Origin: CBDFHJ01 sp965247635
GTDB taxonomy: Bacteria; Chloroflexota; Dehalococcoidia; Lucifugimonadales; Australimonadaceae
Assembly (NCBI GenBank): GCA_965247635.1
Contig: CBDFHJ010000009.1
Location: 186,001-250,000 of the forward strand
Reading direction: 5' to 3'
DNA: 64,000 nucleotides
Below the pieces are notes generated by a model. It had not been told where the DNA came from and did not search any database. It was given only the letters and a program-made list of their open reading frames with translations. Position 1 is the stretch's first letter; every line of letters starts with the position of its first letter. The translations under genes and the position numbers were made by a program. Shown in pieces: positions 36,286 to 46,337 of the stretch.

Positions 36286-38787
36286 CTACTGCCTGGCGGG
36301 CTTCCACCGGCGGAGCCGCAGGCTGTTGGAGACCACGGACACCGAGCTAAAGGCCATGGCCAGCGCGGCCAGGATAGGGTTCAGGAAACCAAACTCCCCC
36401 AACGCCCAGGTCATACCCCCAGGGACACCCTGCTCCCGGAAGAACAGGTACAGCACTCCCGCCGCCAGGGGGATGAGCGCCGAGTTGTAGAAGAAGGCCC
36501 AGAACAGGTTCTGTCTGATGGTGGCGATGGTCGAGCGCGAAAGCTCGATAGCCTGGACCACGCCTCGGATGTCGGGGCGGACCAGCGCCACGTCCGCGGT
36601 CTCCATGGCCACGTCGGCGCCGGTACCGATGGCGATACCCACGTCGGCCTGGGCCAGGGCGGGCGCGTCGTTGATCCCGTCGCCCACCATGGCCACGCGC
36701 TTGCCCTGGGCCTGCAACCGCCTGATCTCCTCCGACTTCTCGTCGGGGAGCACCTCCGCTACCACCGTGCGGATTCCCAGCTCGGACGCGATAGCCTTGG
36801 CGGTGGCCCAGCTATCGCCGGTGAGCATGACCACCTCCAGCCCTCGGGCTTCCAAGCGCCGGACAGCCTCCGCTGATTCGGGCCGCACCGTGTCCGCCAC
36901 GGCGAGCACCGCTGCCGGGGACTCGCCCCTCAGGAGCACCATGGCGGTCTTGCCGGCCGCCGCCAGCCGCGCAGCCGTCTCCTCGACACCATCTAGCGAC
37001 AGTCCCGCCCGCTGGGCCAGCTTCACGCTGCCCACGGTTACCCACTCGCCGTCGACGCGGGCCCGGACTCCCAGGCCAGGTGCCGCCTGAAACTCCTGGG
37101 TATCCGAAGGCTCAATACCTCGCTCCTTAGCACCCTCCACGATGGCCGCGCCGATGGGATGCTCGCTGCCGCGCTCCACGGAGGCCGCCAGCCGCAAGGC
37201 CTCCTCCTGGGTAGTCCCGTTCAGGGGGATGACGTCGGTAAGCGTCGGCCTCCCCTGGGTGAGGGTGCCGGTCTTATCGAGCACCACCAGCTGAAGCCGG
37301 TGTGCCTGCTCCAAGGCAGCCGCGTCGCGAATGAGGATGCCGTGCTCGGCGCCCTTGCCGGTGCCCACCATGATGGCCGTAGGTGTGGCCAGGCCTAGCG
37401 CGCACGGGCAGGCGATGATGAGGACGGCGGTGAGGTTGAGCATGGCGAACTGGTAGGCCGGATCGGGGCCCCACGCCATCCACACCGCGAAGGTCAGCGC
37501 GCCGAGGGCCAGCACCGTTGGTACGAAGTAGGCGGCCACGGTATCGGCCAGGCGCTGGATGGGCGCTTTGGAGCCCTGAGCCTGCTTCACCATACGGACG
37601 ATCTGGGCCAGGGCTGTGTCTTTCCCTACCTTCGTCGCGCGGTAGGTGAAGCTGCCCACCATATTCATGGTGCCGCCGTACACGGGGACGCCGGGCTCCT
37701 TCTCGACGGGGAGGCTCTCGCCGGTGAGCATGCTCTCGTCCACCGTCGAGGCGCCAGCGGTCACGTCGCCGTCTACCGGGACCCGCTCGCCAGGCCGGAC
37801 CACCACCAGGTCACCGACTAGGACGTCGGCGATGGGAATGTCCTGCTCGACGCCATCCCGGATGGTCCGGGCCGTGCGGGGCTGCATTCCCATGAGGGAG
37901 CGGATGGCCTCGGAGGTCTGGCCCTTGGCCCGCGCCTCCAGCAGCCTGCCGAAGAGGACTAAGGCGATGATGGCCGTCGACGTGTCGAAGTAGGTGCCCG
38001 TCGACTGGGGAAAGAGCTCGCCAAAGAAGGTGACCACCGCGCTATAGCTGTAAGCGACCGACGTGCCCAGGGCGATGAGGGTGTTCATGTTGGAGGTGCG
38101 ATGCTTCAGCGCCCCCCAGGCGCCCGTGTAGAACTGCCGACCCGCCCAGAACTGCACCGGCGTGGCGATGGCCAAGGAGGTCACGTTCAACCAGAAGCTC
38201 CCAATGGCCCGCTCCACGGAGGGGGTGAACATGAGGGCCATGATGATGGCGGCGCCCACTCCGCTGAATAGGAACTTATTCCGTAGACGGCGTATCTCCG
38301 CCCGGCGGGAGAGGCGTTCCACATCGGCTGCCAGCTCATCGGCGGTCTCGACGTGCTCTACCCGATAGCCCGACGCTTCCACGGCGCCTTGGATGGCCTC
38401 CAGGCTCACGGTGCCTGGCAGGTAGTGGACCTCCACCTGTTCGGCGGCGGGATTCACCGAGGCTTCGGCCACACCGTCCAGCGCCACCAAGCGCGCTTCG
38501 ATAGCCCTGGCGCTGGAGGCGTCGTTGAGCCCCGGCACGCTCAGCCCGACCCGGTCGGCGCCGACACCGTAGCCGACGGACCGCACCGCCCGCGCCATCT
38601 GGGCCACCGTGGCCTCTTCGACGGTGTAGGTGACGTTGGCGGTCTCCGTCGCTAGGTTGACCGCGGCAGCGTTGACCCCAGTGACGTGCTCAAGGGCCGA
38701 CTGCACCGTGGACACGCACGCGGCACAGGTCATCCCTTCGATGCGCAGGGTGATGAGCTCCTTCTCTTTCTCAACGCTGGCAGCCAT
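36286..38787 (-). CDS. copA: Copper-translocating P1B-type ATPase
   Basis: 833 residues; exports Cu(I) across the cytoplasmic membrane. Two HMA-like domains at the N-terminus: the first has the metal site GMTCAAC (Cys21, Cys24), the second has lost the CxxC. Eight membrane helices are expected, with the transport motif IACPCALGLATPTA. Phosphorylation motif DKTGTLTQG, nucleotide/hinge signatures SEHPIGAAIVEGA and MVGDGINDAPALAQADVGIA. Length is typical. It follows csoR after 92 bp and precedes a YHS gene, so copper-induced transcription is likely. Confidence 0.95.
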   Translation of the reverse strand: MAASVEKEKELITLRIEGMTCAACVSTVQSALEHVTGVNAAAVNLATETANVTYTVEEATVAQMARAVRSVGYGVGADRVGLSVPGLNDASSARAIEARLVALDGVAEASVNPAAEQVEVHYLPGTVSLEAIQGAVEASGYRVEHVETADELAADVERLSRRAEIRRLRNKFLFSGVGAAIIMALMFTPSVERAIGSFWLNVTSLAIATPVQFWAGRQFYTGAWGALKHRTSNMNTLIALGTSVAYSYSAVVTFFGELFPQSTGTYFDTSTAIIALVLFGRLLEARAKGQTSEAIRSLMGMQPRTARTIRDGVEQDIPIADVLVGDLVVVRPGERVPVDGDVTAGASTVDESMLTGESLPVEKEPGVPVYGGTMNMVGSFTYRATKVGKDTALAQIVRMVKQAQGSKAPIQRLADTVAAYFVPTVLALGALTFAVWMAWGPDPAYQFAMLNLTAVLIIACPCALGLATPTAIMVGTGKGAEHGILIRDAAALEQAHRLQLVVLDKTGTLTQGRPTLTDVIPLNGTTQEEALRLAASVERGSEHPIGAAIVEGAKERGIEPSDTQEFQAAPGLGVRARVDGEWVTVGSVKLAQRAGLSLDGVEETAARLAAAGKTAMVLLRGESPAAVLAVADTVRPESAEAVRRLEARGLEVVMLTGDSWATAKAIASELGIRTVVAEVLPDEKSEEIRRLQAQGKRVAMVGDGINDAPALAQADVGIAIGTGADVAMETADVALVRPDIRGVVQAIELSRSTIATIRQNLFWAFFYNSALIPLAAGVLYLFFREQGVPGGMTWALGEFGFLNPILAALAMAFSSVSVVSNSLRLRRWKPARQ

Positions 38788-38879
38788 GTGCCCTCACTCT
38801 TTCATCAAGCTAGGGGCGGTTTCGAAAGTCCCTTCACTTTGGTGGGAGAAGGTTCGGATGAGCGGATTTGCAATGAGCG

Positions 38880-39146
38880 CTAGCGGTTCGAGACTTCGTA
38901 AAGCTCCATGAGCTCACCGATCACCTGCTCCTCGCGTCCCTCCCGAACTCCGTCGGCCACGCAGGAGCGGAGGTGGCCGTCCAAGAGCACCGCCTCCAGC
39001 TTTTCGATGGCCCGGCGGACGGCGTGGGTCTGCTTCAGCACATCCACGCAGTAGGTCTCCGTCTCCACCATGCGCCGGACGCCCTCCAGGTGTCCGGAAA
39101 GGTAGCTCAAGCGCTTCAGCGCGTCCTGTTTGACGTCATTCAGCAT
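38880..39146 (-). CDS. csoR: CsoR-type copper-sensing repressor
   Basis: 88 residues, all-helical DUF156/CsoR fold: RLSYLSGHLEGVRRMVETET, then YCVDVLKQTHAVRRAIEKLE and LLDGHLRSCVADGV. The Cu(I)-binding Cys-His-Cys set is visible as Cys in YCVDVL, His in GHLRSC and the following Cys. In this family apo-protein represses and Cu(I) releases DNA. First gene of csoR-copA-YHS and placed just after a matching operator, so autoregulation is expected. Confidence 0.92.
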   Translation of the reverse strand: MLNDVKQDALKRLSYLSGHLEGVRRMVETETYCVDVLKQTHAVRRAIEKLEAVLLDGHLRSCVADGVREGREEQVIGELMELYEVSNR

Positions 39147-39187
39147 GTGTCCAAACCCCCGAATAGATGTAGCGCTTCGTTCTGGTT

Positions 39188-39210
39188 TACCCTATCCCCC
39201 TGGGTAGGGT
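39188..39210 (-). promoter_or_regulatory. CsoR operator candidate
   Basis: Pseudo-palindrome TACCCTA...TAGGGT around a GGGGG core. This resembles known CsoR boxes (TACCC...GGGGGTA). It lies immediately downstream of the -10 of the csoR promoter, where binding would block transcription. Confidence 0.65.
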
Positions 39211-39216
39211 CTACTC

Positions 39217-39245
39217 AATATAGCTCGGGGCTCCACCCCTGTCAA
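39217..39245 (-). promoter_or_regulatory. Promoter of csoR-copA-YHS
   Basis: On the minus strand TTGACA (39245-39240), 17 bp, TATATT (39222-39217). This is the best promoter match in the window. The start point would fall at the edge of the CsoR operator. Confidence 0.7.
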
Positions 39246-39284
39246 CCGGCCGGTAGGCCGCGCGGTTTGTGCTCCTGGCCATCC

Positions 39285-39600
39285 TGTCCTGTCATTCTGA
39301 GAGCAGCGAGGAATGCCACTCCAAGAAGCCCCTCTTGGAGCCCGTTCGCCCTTCGACAGGCTCTCCGACTCGTCGAGAGTCCGATGAGCAGAACATCATC
39401 GGACAGGACGAACGGGTGAGTACCCTTTACTTGGTTACACGATACCTGCCCTGTCATTCTGAGTCCGCCTAAGGCGGACGAAGAATCTCTCGGGCAACGG
39501 GACAGTGAGAGACCCTTCGCGGAGTTTACCCTGAACGAGATTCTTCAGTCGTCCCGACGTGTCGGGACTCCCTCAGGATGACAGAAAGTGAAGGGCTCAG
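39285..39600. repeat. Cluster of dispersed repeats
   Basis: Three patches. TCCTGTCATTCTGAGAGCAG begins at about 39289. A hairpin element runs from CCCGTTCG (39341-39348) to CGAACGGG (39409-39416). A copy of the CATTCTGAG...AAGAATCTCTCGGGC...GGATGACAG repeat spans about 39452-39585. No gene in this stretch. Confidence 0.65.
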
Positions 39601-39737
39601 GTTGACAGAGGCCGTGTGTATGGCTGGCCTTAGCACGCGCGTCGTATGGAGGCTGACCAACACGGGCACGCCGGATATACTGCGCAGCCAGCAGGGGTCT
39701 CAGTCCATCTTCGTGCGCCTGCGGGGAGGTCCGAGTG

Positions 39738-39950
39738 ATGCCGGCGAGCACCATTTGGCTCGTTATCGCCATAGGGCTCGCGTTGCCCGCGAGCGGGGCG
39801 TTGGTGGTCGTGCTGGCGGCCTTCACCGGCCTGCACATCGGCGTGGGGTTGCTGCTCCTGCTGGTGCTCGACGTGGCGATCGTGGTAGGCGGGTACGTCG
39901 CGGTGCGCAGGTCTTTGGCGGCGGCGGACCGACGCTTAGGAGGTCGCTAG
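39738..39950 (+). CDS. Small hypothetical membrane protein
   Basis: 70 residues with two hydrophobic helices (TIWLVIAIGLALPASGALVVVLAAF and IGVGLLLLLVLDVAIVVGGYVA) and a basic tail (RRSLAAADRRLGGR). GGGAGGTCCG precedes the GTG/ATG start. The stop overlaps the convergent polyprenyl synthase stop by 4 bp. No family recognised. Confidence 0.5.
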   Translation: MPASTIWLVIAIGLALPASGALVVVLAAFTGLHIGVGLLLLLVLDVAIVVGGYVAVRRSLAAADRRLGGR

Positions 39951-40933
39951 GCGCGACGGCTGGTCGTGTAGTCGGCCAGCTCCTCCAGCGAGCTGCGGGC
40001 GCGGTTGCGCTCGAACCGATGCAACGCCGCGCATGCCTGGTCGCGGTAGCGGTCGGCGAAGGCCAGCGTTTCGTTGATGACAGGTGAGTTCCGGATCATC
40101 TCCACGACCTGCTGGAGGTCCTCGATCTCCCTGCTGCCGTTCTTTAGCCGCTGGACCACCGGCTCGGTGGAGTAGCGCTGGGCGAAGAGCAGCGCCGGCA
40201 GCGTGAGTGTGCCGTGGAGCAGGTCGTTCCCCACCGGCTTACCCAGCTCGGCCTCCGTCCCTTGAAAGTCCAGGATATCGTCCATGATCTGAAAAGCCAT
40301 GCCCAACGCGTAGCCGTATGCTTTCAGCGCCTGGCAGTCGGGCTCCGGCACGCCGCTCAATACGGCCCCGCACTCAGAGGCGGTGGCAAACAGAGAGGCC
40401 GACTTGTTGTAGATGCACTCTTCGTAGGCGGCCATTGTCTGATGCCAATTATGGGTGTTGAAGTGCTCGCTCAACTCCCCCTTGGCCAACTCCATGATCG
40501 CCTCGGAGAAACGGCGTATCGCGCGGACGTTGCCGGTGTCGCACACGTATGTGGCGGAGGTAGCGAACACGTAGTCGCCCAGGAGCACCGCCACTTTGCC
40601 GCCCCACAGGCTGCTCACGGTGGCGCGGCCCCGGCGCATGGCGGACTCGTCCACGGTGTCGTCGTGAATCAGGCTGGCGATATGGAGCAGCTCCACCGCC
40701 GTGGCCATCGTAATGGTCAAATTACGGTCGTGGGGATGAAACTGGGAGGCCAGCAGCGTGACCGCGGGGCGTAGCTTCTTGCCCCCGCCCATCATCGCGT
40801 GGCCGAGCACGCCGGCCTCCGAGGCAGGACCGGTCTGGGAGGCCAGCCTGCGCAGGGCCTCCACGACCTCCTCCAACTCCCCTTGGACCGGCCCGTAGAT
40901 CTGCTGGATACGGCTATCGAGAACGTCTACCAC
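39947..40933 (-). CDS. Trans-polyprenyl diphosphate synthase
   Basis: 328 residues. Class I prenyl transferase adding isopentenyl units to make the side chain of quinones or similar lipids. First Asp-rich motif in LIHDDTVDESAMRRG, second in MAFQIMDDILDFQG; also KKLRPAVTLLASQ and GDYVFATSATYV. The length and spacing of a long-chain (octaprenyl/solanesyl) synthase fit, but chain length cannot be read safely. Start GTG/ATG at 40933. It is followed upstream on the same strand by metG with about 86 bp between. Confidence 0.92.
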   Translation of the reverse strand: MVDVLDSRIQQIYGPVQGELEEVVEALRRLASQTGPASEAGVLGHAMMGGGKKLRPAVTLLASQFHPHDRNLTITMATAVELLHIASLIHDDTVDESAMRRGRATVSSLWGGKVAVLLGDYVFATSATYVCDTGNVRAIRRFSEAIMELAKGELSEHFNTHNWHQTMAAYEECIYNKSASLFATASECGAVLSGVPEPDCQALKAYGYALGMAFQIMDDILDFQGTEAELGKPVGNDLLHGTLTLPALLFAQRYSTEPVVQRLKNGSREIEDLQQVVEMIRNSPVINETLAFADRYRDQACAALHRFERNRARSSLEELADYTTSRRA

Positions 40934-41019
40934 GGCACCGCCCGAGGGTCACAGCCTTTGGCTTGTTTGGCTGCTCCCCTGAAAAGTTTACTCCCATGGG
41001 GAGCCACATGCACCCAGGG

Positions 41020-42708
41020 CTACGAAAGGCTTGTGGAGTCATGCCCAAGCTTGGCGCTCTGCTCCTCGGCCATCGAGTCGTCCAGCTTCGCGAACAGCGT
41101 CGATGGAGGAGGAATCGGTGTGCCGGGCTCCGGCCGTTGGATAGCCCAGCCGCCCTGTTCGACGCTCCCGCCAAACCCCAGCATCTCCCGCAGTCGTTCG
41201 CTGCTGAAGGGAAGGATTGGCCATGTCATAACGCTGAGGCCGGAGATAGCGTACAGCGCCGTGTGCAGAGTCCGCGCCGCGGCCTCCCGGTCTTCCCGCA
41301 CCTGCCGCCACGGCGCTTGACGGTCGAGGTACCGGTTGGCGTCTCGGGCCAGGCCCATGAATCGCTGGACCGCCTCCCGAAACCGGCACGCCTCAAGGCT
41401 CGCGTCGACCCGCTCCAACGCCGCGTCGGTGGCCTGGACCAACTCCTGGTCGGCGGGCCCCAAATCACCTGGGTCCGGTATCCGCCCATCGAAGTCGCGG
41501 TGGACCAGGCTGAGCACCCGGTGGGCCAGGTTCCCGTACGTGGCGACCAGCTCATCGTTGTTACGGCGGACGTACTCGCTCCACGAGAAGTCGGTGTCGC
41601 CGAACTCGGGCATGTTCGCGCAGAGGTGGTAGCGCAAGGGGTCGGGAGGAAACTGGTCTAGGTAGTCGGGCAGCCAGACAGCCCAATTGCGGCTGGTGGA
41701 GAGCTGGCGGCCCTCCAAGGTGAGGAACTCGTTGGCGGGAACGTCGTACGGCAGGTTGAGGCCGCCGTATCCGAGGAGCACGGACGGCCAGATGAGGGTG
41801 TGGAACGGAATGTTGTCCTTGCCGAGGAAGTAGTAGGCCCGCGCATCGCCACCTTGCCAGAACGGCCGCCACGCCTCGGCGTCGCCGCTCTTCGCGGCCC
41901 ACTCCTTGCTGGCGGAAAGGTAGCCCATGACCGCCTCGAACCAGACGTAGATGCGCTTCTCCTCGAACCCCTCCAGGGGAATAGAGATCCCCCACTCGAT
42001 GTCACGGCTGATGGCCCGGTCGCGGAGTCCCTCCCGCAGGTAGCCCACCGTGAAGTTCCGAACGTTGGGCCTCCAGTAGTCTTTGTCGCTCACCCACTGC
42101 TCCAGCTGCTCCTGGAAGGCGCTGAGCCGCAGGAACAGGTGGTCGGTATCCCGGACCTCAATGGGGTAGACCTGGCCATCGCGGCGGTAGCCGGGGCTGA
42201 TCAGCTCCACCGGGTCCAGGATCTTGCCGCACTCGTCGCACTGGTCGCCGCGGGCGTCGGGGTTGCCGCAATGGGGACACGTCCCCTGGACATACCGGTC
42301 GGGCAGGTAGCGTTGGAACTCCGGGGAGTAGGCTACCTTCATCACGTCCTTATAGATGTAGCCCCCCTCGTGCAGGCGCCGGAACATGTCGTGGACCACC
42401 TCGCGGTGGTTGTCCGTCCCGGTGGTGGTGAAGAGGTCAAAGCTGATGCCCATGCGCTCCCAGCAGTCCAGGAACGACGCGTGGTACTTGGCTGCCACCT
42501 CCTCGGGCGGCACGCCTTCCGCCTCCGCCCGCAGGGTGATGGGCGTGCCGTGCTGGTCGCTGCCGGACACCATGAGCACCCGGTTCCCCTTCAGCCGGTG
42601 ATAGCGCGCGAAGACGTCGGCGGATAGGTAGCATCCAGCCAGTTGGCCCAGGTGGACCGGTCCGTTGGCGTAGGGCCAGGCCACCCCAATGAATATGTGT
42701 TCGGCCAT
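41020..42708 (-). CDS. metG: Methionyl-tRNA synthetase
   Basis: 562 residues. Charges tRNA-Met. HIGH-type motif appears as the PYANGPVHLGQLAGCY segment; the zinc knuckle is CPHCGNP...GDQCDECG. The KMSKS loop is the variant EGRQLSTSRNWAVW, lacking the usual second Lys; variants with FSKSR/FSTSR occur in related synthetases. The C-terminal anticodon-binding helices are present. There is no EMAP-like tRNA-binding domain at the C-terminus, so this is the short form. Confidence 0.94.
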   Translation of the reverse strand: MAEHIFIGVAWPYANGPVHLGQLAGCYLSADVFARYHRLKGNRVLMVSGSDQHGTPITLRAEAEGVPPEEVAAKYHASFLDCWERMGISFDLFTTTGTDNHREVVHDMFRRLHEGGYIYKDVMKVAYSPEFQRYLPDRYVQGTCPHCGNPDARGDQCDECGKILDPVELISPGYRRDGQVYPIEVRDTDHLFLRLSAFQEQLEQWVSDKDYWRPNVRNFTVGYLREGLRDRAISRDIEWGISIPLEGFEEKRIYVWFEAVMGYLSASKEWAAKSGDAEAWRPFWQGGDARAYYFLGKDNIPFHTLIWPSVLLGYGGLNLPYDVPANEFLTLEGRQLSTSRNWAVWLPDYLDQFPPDPLRYHLCANMPEFGDTDFSWSEYVRRNNDELVATYGNLAHRVLSLVHRDFDGRIPDPGDLGPADQELVQATDAALERVDASLEACRFREAVQRFMGLARDANRYLDRQAPWRQVREDREAAARTLHTALYAISGLSVMTWPILPFSSERLREMLGFGGSVEQGGWAIQRPEPGTPIPPPSTLFAKLDDSMAEEQSAKLGHDSTSLS

Positions 42709-42903
42709 ACGCGCTCACGAAGCGGGGGAGTGCCGGCATTGTAGCATACGCCCTCAGCCACGCGCCTGGACGTTACCGCGAATCCCAGGTGCTAAGCCGC
42801 CCCCATGAGCGGCGGTCGGGGCCATGCGGGCCGCACCTCCGAATGTTATATTGATGACGCGACGCGCGTTACATATCACTCCTCCGCAAGGGAGTCCGTT
42901 TCC

Positions 42904-43665
42904 ATGTCCGGCCACTCGAAGTGGGCCAACATCAAGCATAGGAAGGGCCTTAACGACACCAAGAAGGGCATCGTATTCACCAAGCTGGCGCGGGAGCTGA
43001 CGGTGGCGACTCGTCAGGGCGGCAGCGGCGACGCGGCCTCCAACACTCGGCTGCGGCTGGTCATGGACAAGGCCAAGCAGGCCAACATGCCGGCCGACAA
43101 CATCGAGCGCGCCATTAAAAAGGGCCTGGGCGCCGGCAACGACTCCGCCAATCTGGAGGAGTCCATCTACGAAGGGTACGGGCCGGGTGGGGCCGCCGTC
43201 CTCCTGCACGCCCTGACCGACAACCGCAACCGGACGGCCTCCGAGGTGCGCACCGTGTTTACCCGGGGCGGCGGGAGCCTGGGTGAGGCCGGCTCCGTGG
43301 CGTGGATGTTCGAAAACAAGGCGGTGGTCACCGTGGAGGGCCTGGACGACGAGAAGGCGGAGGAGCTGGCCCTGGCGGCCATCGACGTGGGCGCGGAGGA
43401 GTTCAAGATAGAGGACAGCCTGCTGGAGCTCTCCGGCCCTCCCACGACGCTCGACGACATTCGGCAGACCGTCCTAGACCACGGCATGGACCCCGCCTCA
43501 GCCACGGTCACCATGCTTCCCAAAGCGGCCACGCCTTTGGACGACTCATCCGCCGCCCAAACCCTGCGCCTGCTGGACAAGCTTGAGGACCTGGACGACA
43601 TAAACCAGGTGTTCACCAACGCAGACTTCTCCGACGACGTGCTGGAGAAGTACCGCCACGAGTAG
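42904..43665 (+). CDS. yebC: YebC/PmpR-family protein
   Basis: 253 residues from the conserved start SGHSKWANIKHRKGLNDTKK. Other marks: NMPADNIERAIKKGLG, YEGYGPGGAAVLLHALTDNR and FENKAVVTVEGLDD. YebC proteins were described as transcriptional regulators and more recently as factors helping ribosomes at proline-rich stretches. ATG 42904 was chosen because earlier codons (from 42805) do not belong to the family. Its 3' third is present again, diverged, at 49480-49872. In many genomes yebC is next to ruvC, here 9.3 kb away. Confidence 0.95.
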   Translation: MSGHSKWANIKHRKGLNDTKKGIVFTKLARELTVATRQGGSGDAASNTRLRLVMDKAKQANMPADNIERAIKKGLGAGNDSANLEESIYEGYGPGGAAVLLHALTDNRNRTASEVRTVFTRGGGSLGEAGSVAWMFENKAVVTVEGLDDEKAEELALAAIDVGAEEFKIEDSLLELSGPPTTLDDIRQTVLDHGMDPASATVTMLPKAATPLDDSSAAQTLRLLDKLEDLDDINQVFTNADFSDDVLEKYRHE

Positions 43666-43917
43666 CCGCCGCCGACTATCGGCGGTTCAGGGCTTCCTTG
43701 AGCGCGGCACTGCTTTGCCCGATACGATTTGCGGAAAGGGAAGGACCACGTTCACCCTGAATTCGTGAAAAGCCTGTAGGCCGAACTTGACCCCCTCAAG
43801 CGGGGCAACTGGTCTGCATCCTTGAGGCCCGGCAAAGGCCGATGAGGCAAATTCCTCTGGAAACGCCGACGTATTAGCGACCTTGCAATCCATAACACAA
43901 AAGCTACTATAGAGACC

Positions 43918-46294
43918 ATGGGCGCGTTCCCACGCTTGGCCTTCGTGTTGTTGCTGTTGGGCTCATTGCTGGTGGCAGCTTGTCGGCAACCTGAAGCGAC
44001 GCCCACGTCCACTGCTACCCCCACACCAAGCCCAACCCTGAGTTCCGCGCCCTCCACCCTTCAACCCCTCGCAACCCCTACTGCTCCCGTGCCTGGAGTG
44101 GCGGTGACAGTGCCACATGTGAGATTGACCCGCTTACATCGTCGGAAACAGCCACTCAGAGGAGAACGCTGACACCCACGGTTCCGCCAGCCAATCAGAC
44201 CCGCGTACGCATTGATGGAAGCGCTAACGACTGGACTGAGCGACCAGTCCTATCCATCGACCCGGCCGGGGATGCCGAAAAGGGGTTCCTAGATCTCACC
44301 GGCGGCTACGCCTTTGTCAATGAACATGCCTTATACATGCTCGTCAATGTGGTGGATGCAGATGCGCCTTTCCAAACGTTCGAGATCGATGTGCAGGCCG
44401 GTTCAAGACGGCTGGGATTGGAATGGTCGCCGGATTGGGATAGGGCCTTGCTCTACGACATTACCGATGAGTGGCAGGACCTCGGTGAGACTGAGTACTC
44501 CAGCTTCGATTTTGGCCCTGCTCTAGAGGCCCGGGTGGACTTGAGGGATCTGGGCTCGCCTGACAGCGTGCACCTCCTCGAGATCGAGGTCAGGGTTGGT
44601 GAGTGTTGTGGGCCGACATGGCGCACGGCAGATTCTTGGAGGCCTTTCGCTATTACTCCAGCGGTCGATGAAGTTGATCCCGAGTGACGATTTGCATTGA
44701 GGGGAAGTGCACAAGAGGCTGAACGAAGGCTCTCTGCACCTGACACACGGGTCATTTCCCTAGATTACGACCCAGAGACCCTGCGCTTACAGGTAATAGG
44801 CGGCTCGGGGGCAGTACCCGACAGCGCGATGTTGTTGGTAGGTAATCTGGAGTTAAATGACTACACTATACTGAGAGCAGATGCGCACGGCGCGTTTGAG
44901 ACCGAAGTCATCGGAGTGCCCGGCACTCACGTCCTTATCAAACAGGATACGACTAGCAGGTACATCCGTCCCGATATCCAGCAGTTTGACTCCATAGGTG
45001 ACCTCATTGCGCCGGGTGTGTTGATGCGTGTACCCGTCGAGCCGACCATAAACGGCATCCCCTTCGGTGCCGGTGCCCGTGTGTGTTGTGAGGAGAACAA
45101 AAACGCGCCGTGGACTATCGTGGGTGCGTTTGAGCGAGATGCACTCATACCTGGCGATTCATTTAAGATCCTTGGACAAACAAGCCTTCTTACTGGCCCC
45201 TCTAACAAACCCCCTACCGTTTCCCTCAACTTCTATGCCAGTCTGCTAGGAGACGTTGACGGGCGGCAAGTAGGCCGCGCCCTCAAGTTTGTTACCCCAT
45301 TCCTAACGGCGACGGATCTGCCAATCGAACCCACGTTGCGCGATCTTCCACGAGGAGGCTTCGTCGATCTTGGCAGCGTTGACCTCGATTGGGAATTTGA
45401 CGGTACATACTGGTCATCCCGTATCGACACAACTCTCCAGGCACCGAGAGGTGTCCGGCCGGGTGTGTACGCATTGACCGCTGGAGAGTTGTCGGAGCTG
45501 GGAGACTTGGGGTTGGGGCCTGCCGGATTACGGCAATTGAAGATTCCCGTAAATAGTTCTGCATTCTACCTAGCAACGCTTGGAACGGTCACCATCGGGA
45601 ACCCAGAGCCGATGCGGCTGGCCACTACCTTGCTGGCCGACCAAGTGAGCGAGGGCTCACGCGGCGGCGTTTTGGCACGCGAAGATCAAGGGGTGTTCGA
45701 TATCAGCCCCCGGGCCGTTACGCGTCACGATCCTGTCATACCGCGCCTTGATGGCTATGGTCAACCCTGGACGTACCGACTGGAGCCCTACTTACCAATG
45801 CTGGATGCCGGGGACTCGAACATTTCGACCCCACCAGCCATACCGCTCGATTTGGTGGCCAGTGAGTTGACCATAATCGTGAGAGGGCCCGATGGCGTGA
45901 CCGAAGTCCTCGGGCCCGCGCCGTTGACGCGATACGCAGTGAAGTCACCAAGCACACCATGGGGAGATACCCTTGGCGCCGGTGGGGGCGAACTTAGGGA
46001 GATGCCCCAACTACTCGGGGATGGCAATACCTTTGCTTACAGGTTCCCGGTGGACGGCGAGTACATTATCACCCTGGACGGCCACGTTGACGATCTTGGG
46101 GGGCGCACCTATGAGATTTGTGGCACCTACGATGTGACGGTGGCCAACGTGCTGGATATTGAGACTGCGCTGCTCCCCACTACGCCCTTAGAGGTGGGTA
46201 ACTCCATACCGGTTACCGTGACCATTGTGCCTGGTTATCCGGCCCAGGTCAGGTATAGCGTCTTGCACGTGGCCGCCGACGGTCAGGTCAGCGA
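43918..46294 (+). pseudogene. Giant surface lipoprotein, 5' part (paralogue 2): frameshift, stop and IS insertion
   Basis: Starts with a lipoprotein signal (FVLLLLGSLLVAAC, Cys22) and a Thr/Pro linker. The frame shifts at about 44060-44160. The next frame encodes an exported-domain-like segment (RIDGSANDWTERPVLSIDP..., YAFVNEHALYMLVNVVD) and then meets TGA at 44685-44687. The same frame continues as the part homologous to paralogue 1 (RLQVIGGSGAVPD..., AMLLVGNLELNDYTIL) up to the IS at 46295. The region from 44697 has a clean frame of 530 codons, so decay may be recent. Confidence 0.75.
46287..46294 (+). repeat. Target-site duplication, left copy
   Basis: GTCAGCGA, repeated at 47840-47847 after the IS. 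Eight bases is longer than the usual 3-5 of IS3 elements. Joining the flanks with one copy restores the frame (GQVSEETFSG). Confidence 0.7.
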
Positions 46295-46337
46295 TGTTAG
46301 CAACCAACAAAAGTGGGACACATTGGGAGCCGAGAGA

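Noticed and set aside
44685..44687. TGA in the second giant lipoprotein as recoding
   Set aside because: No Cys context and the gene has other lesions; it could also be the natural end of a shorter gene.
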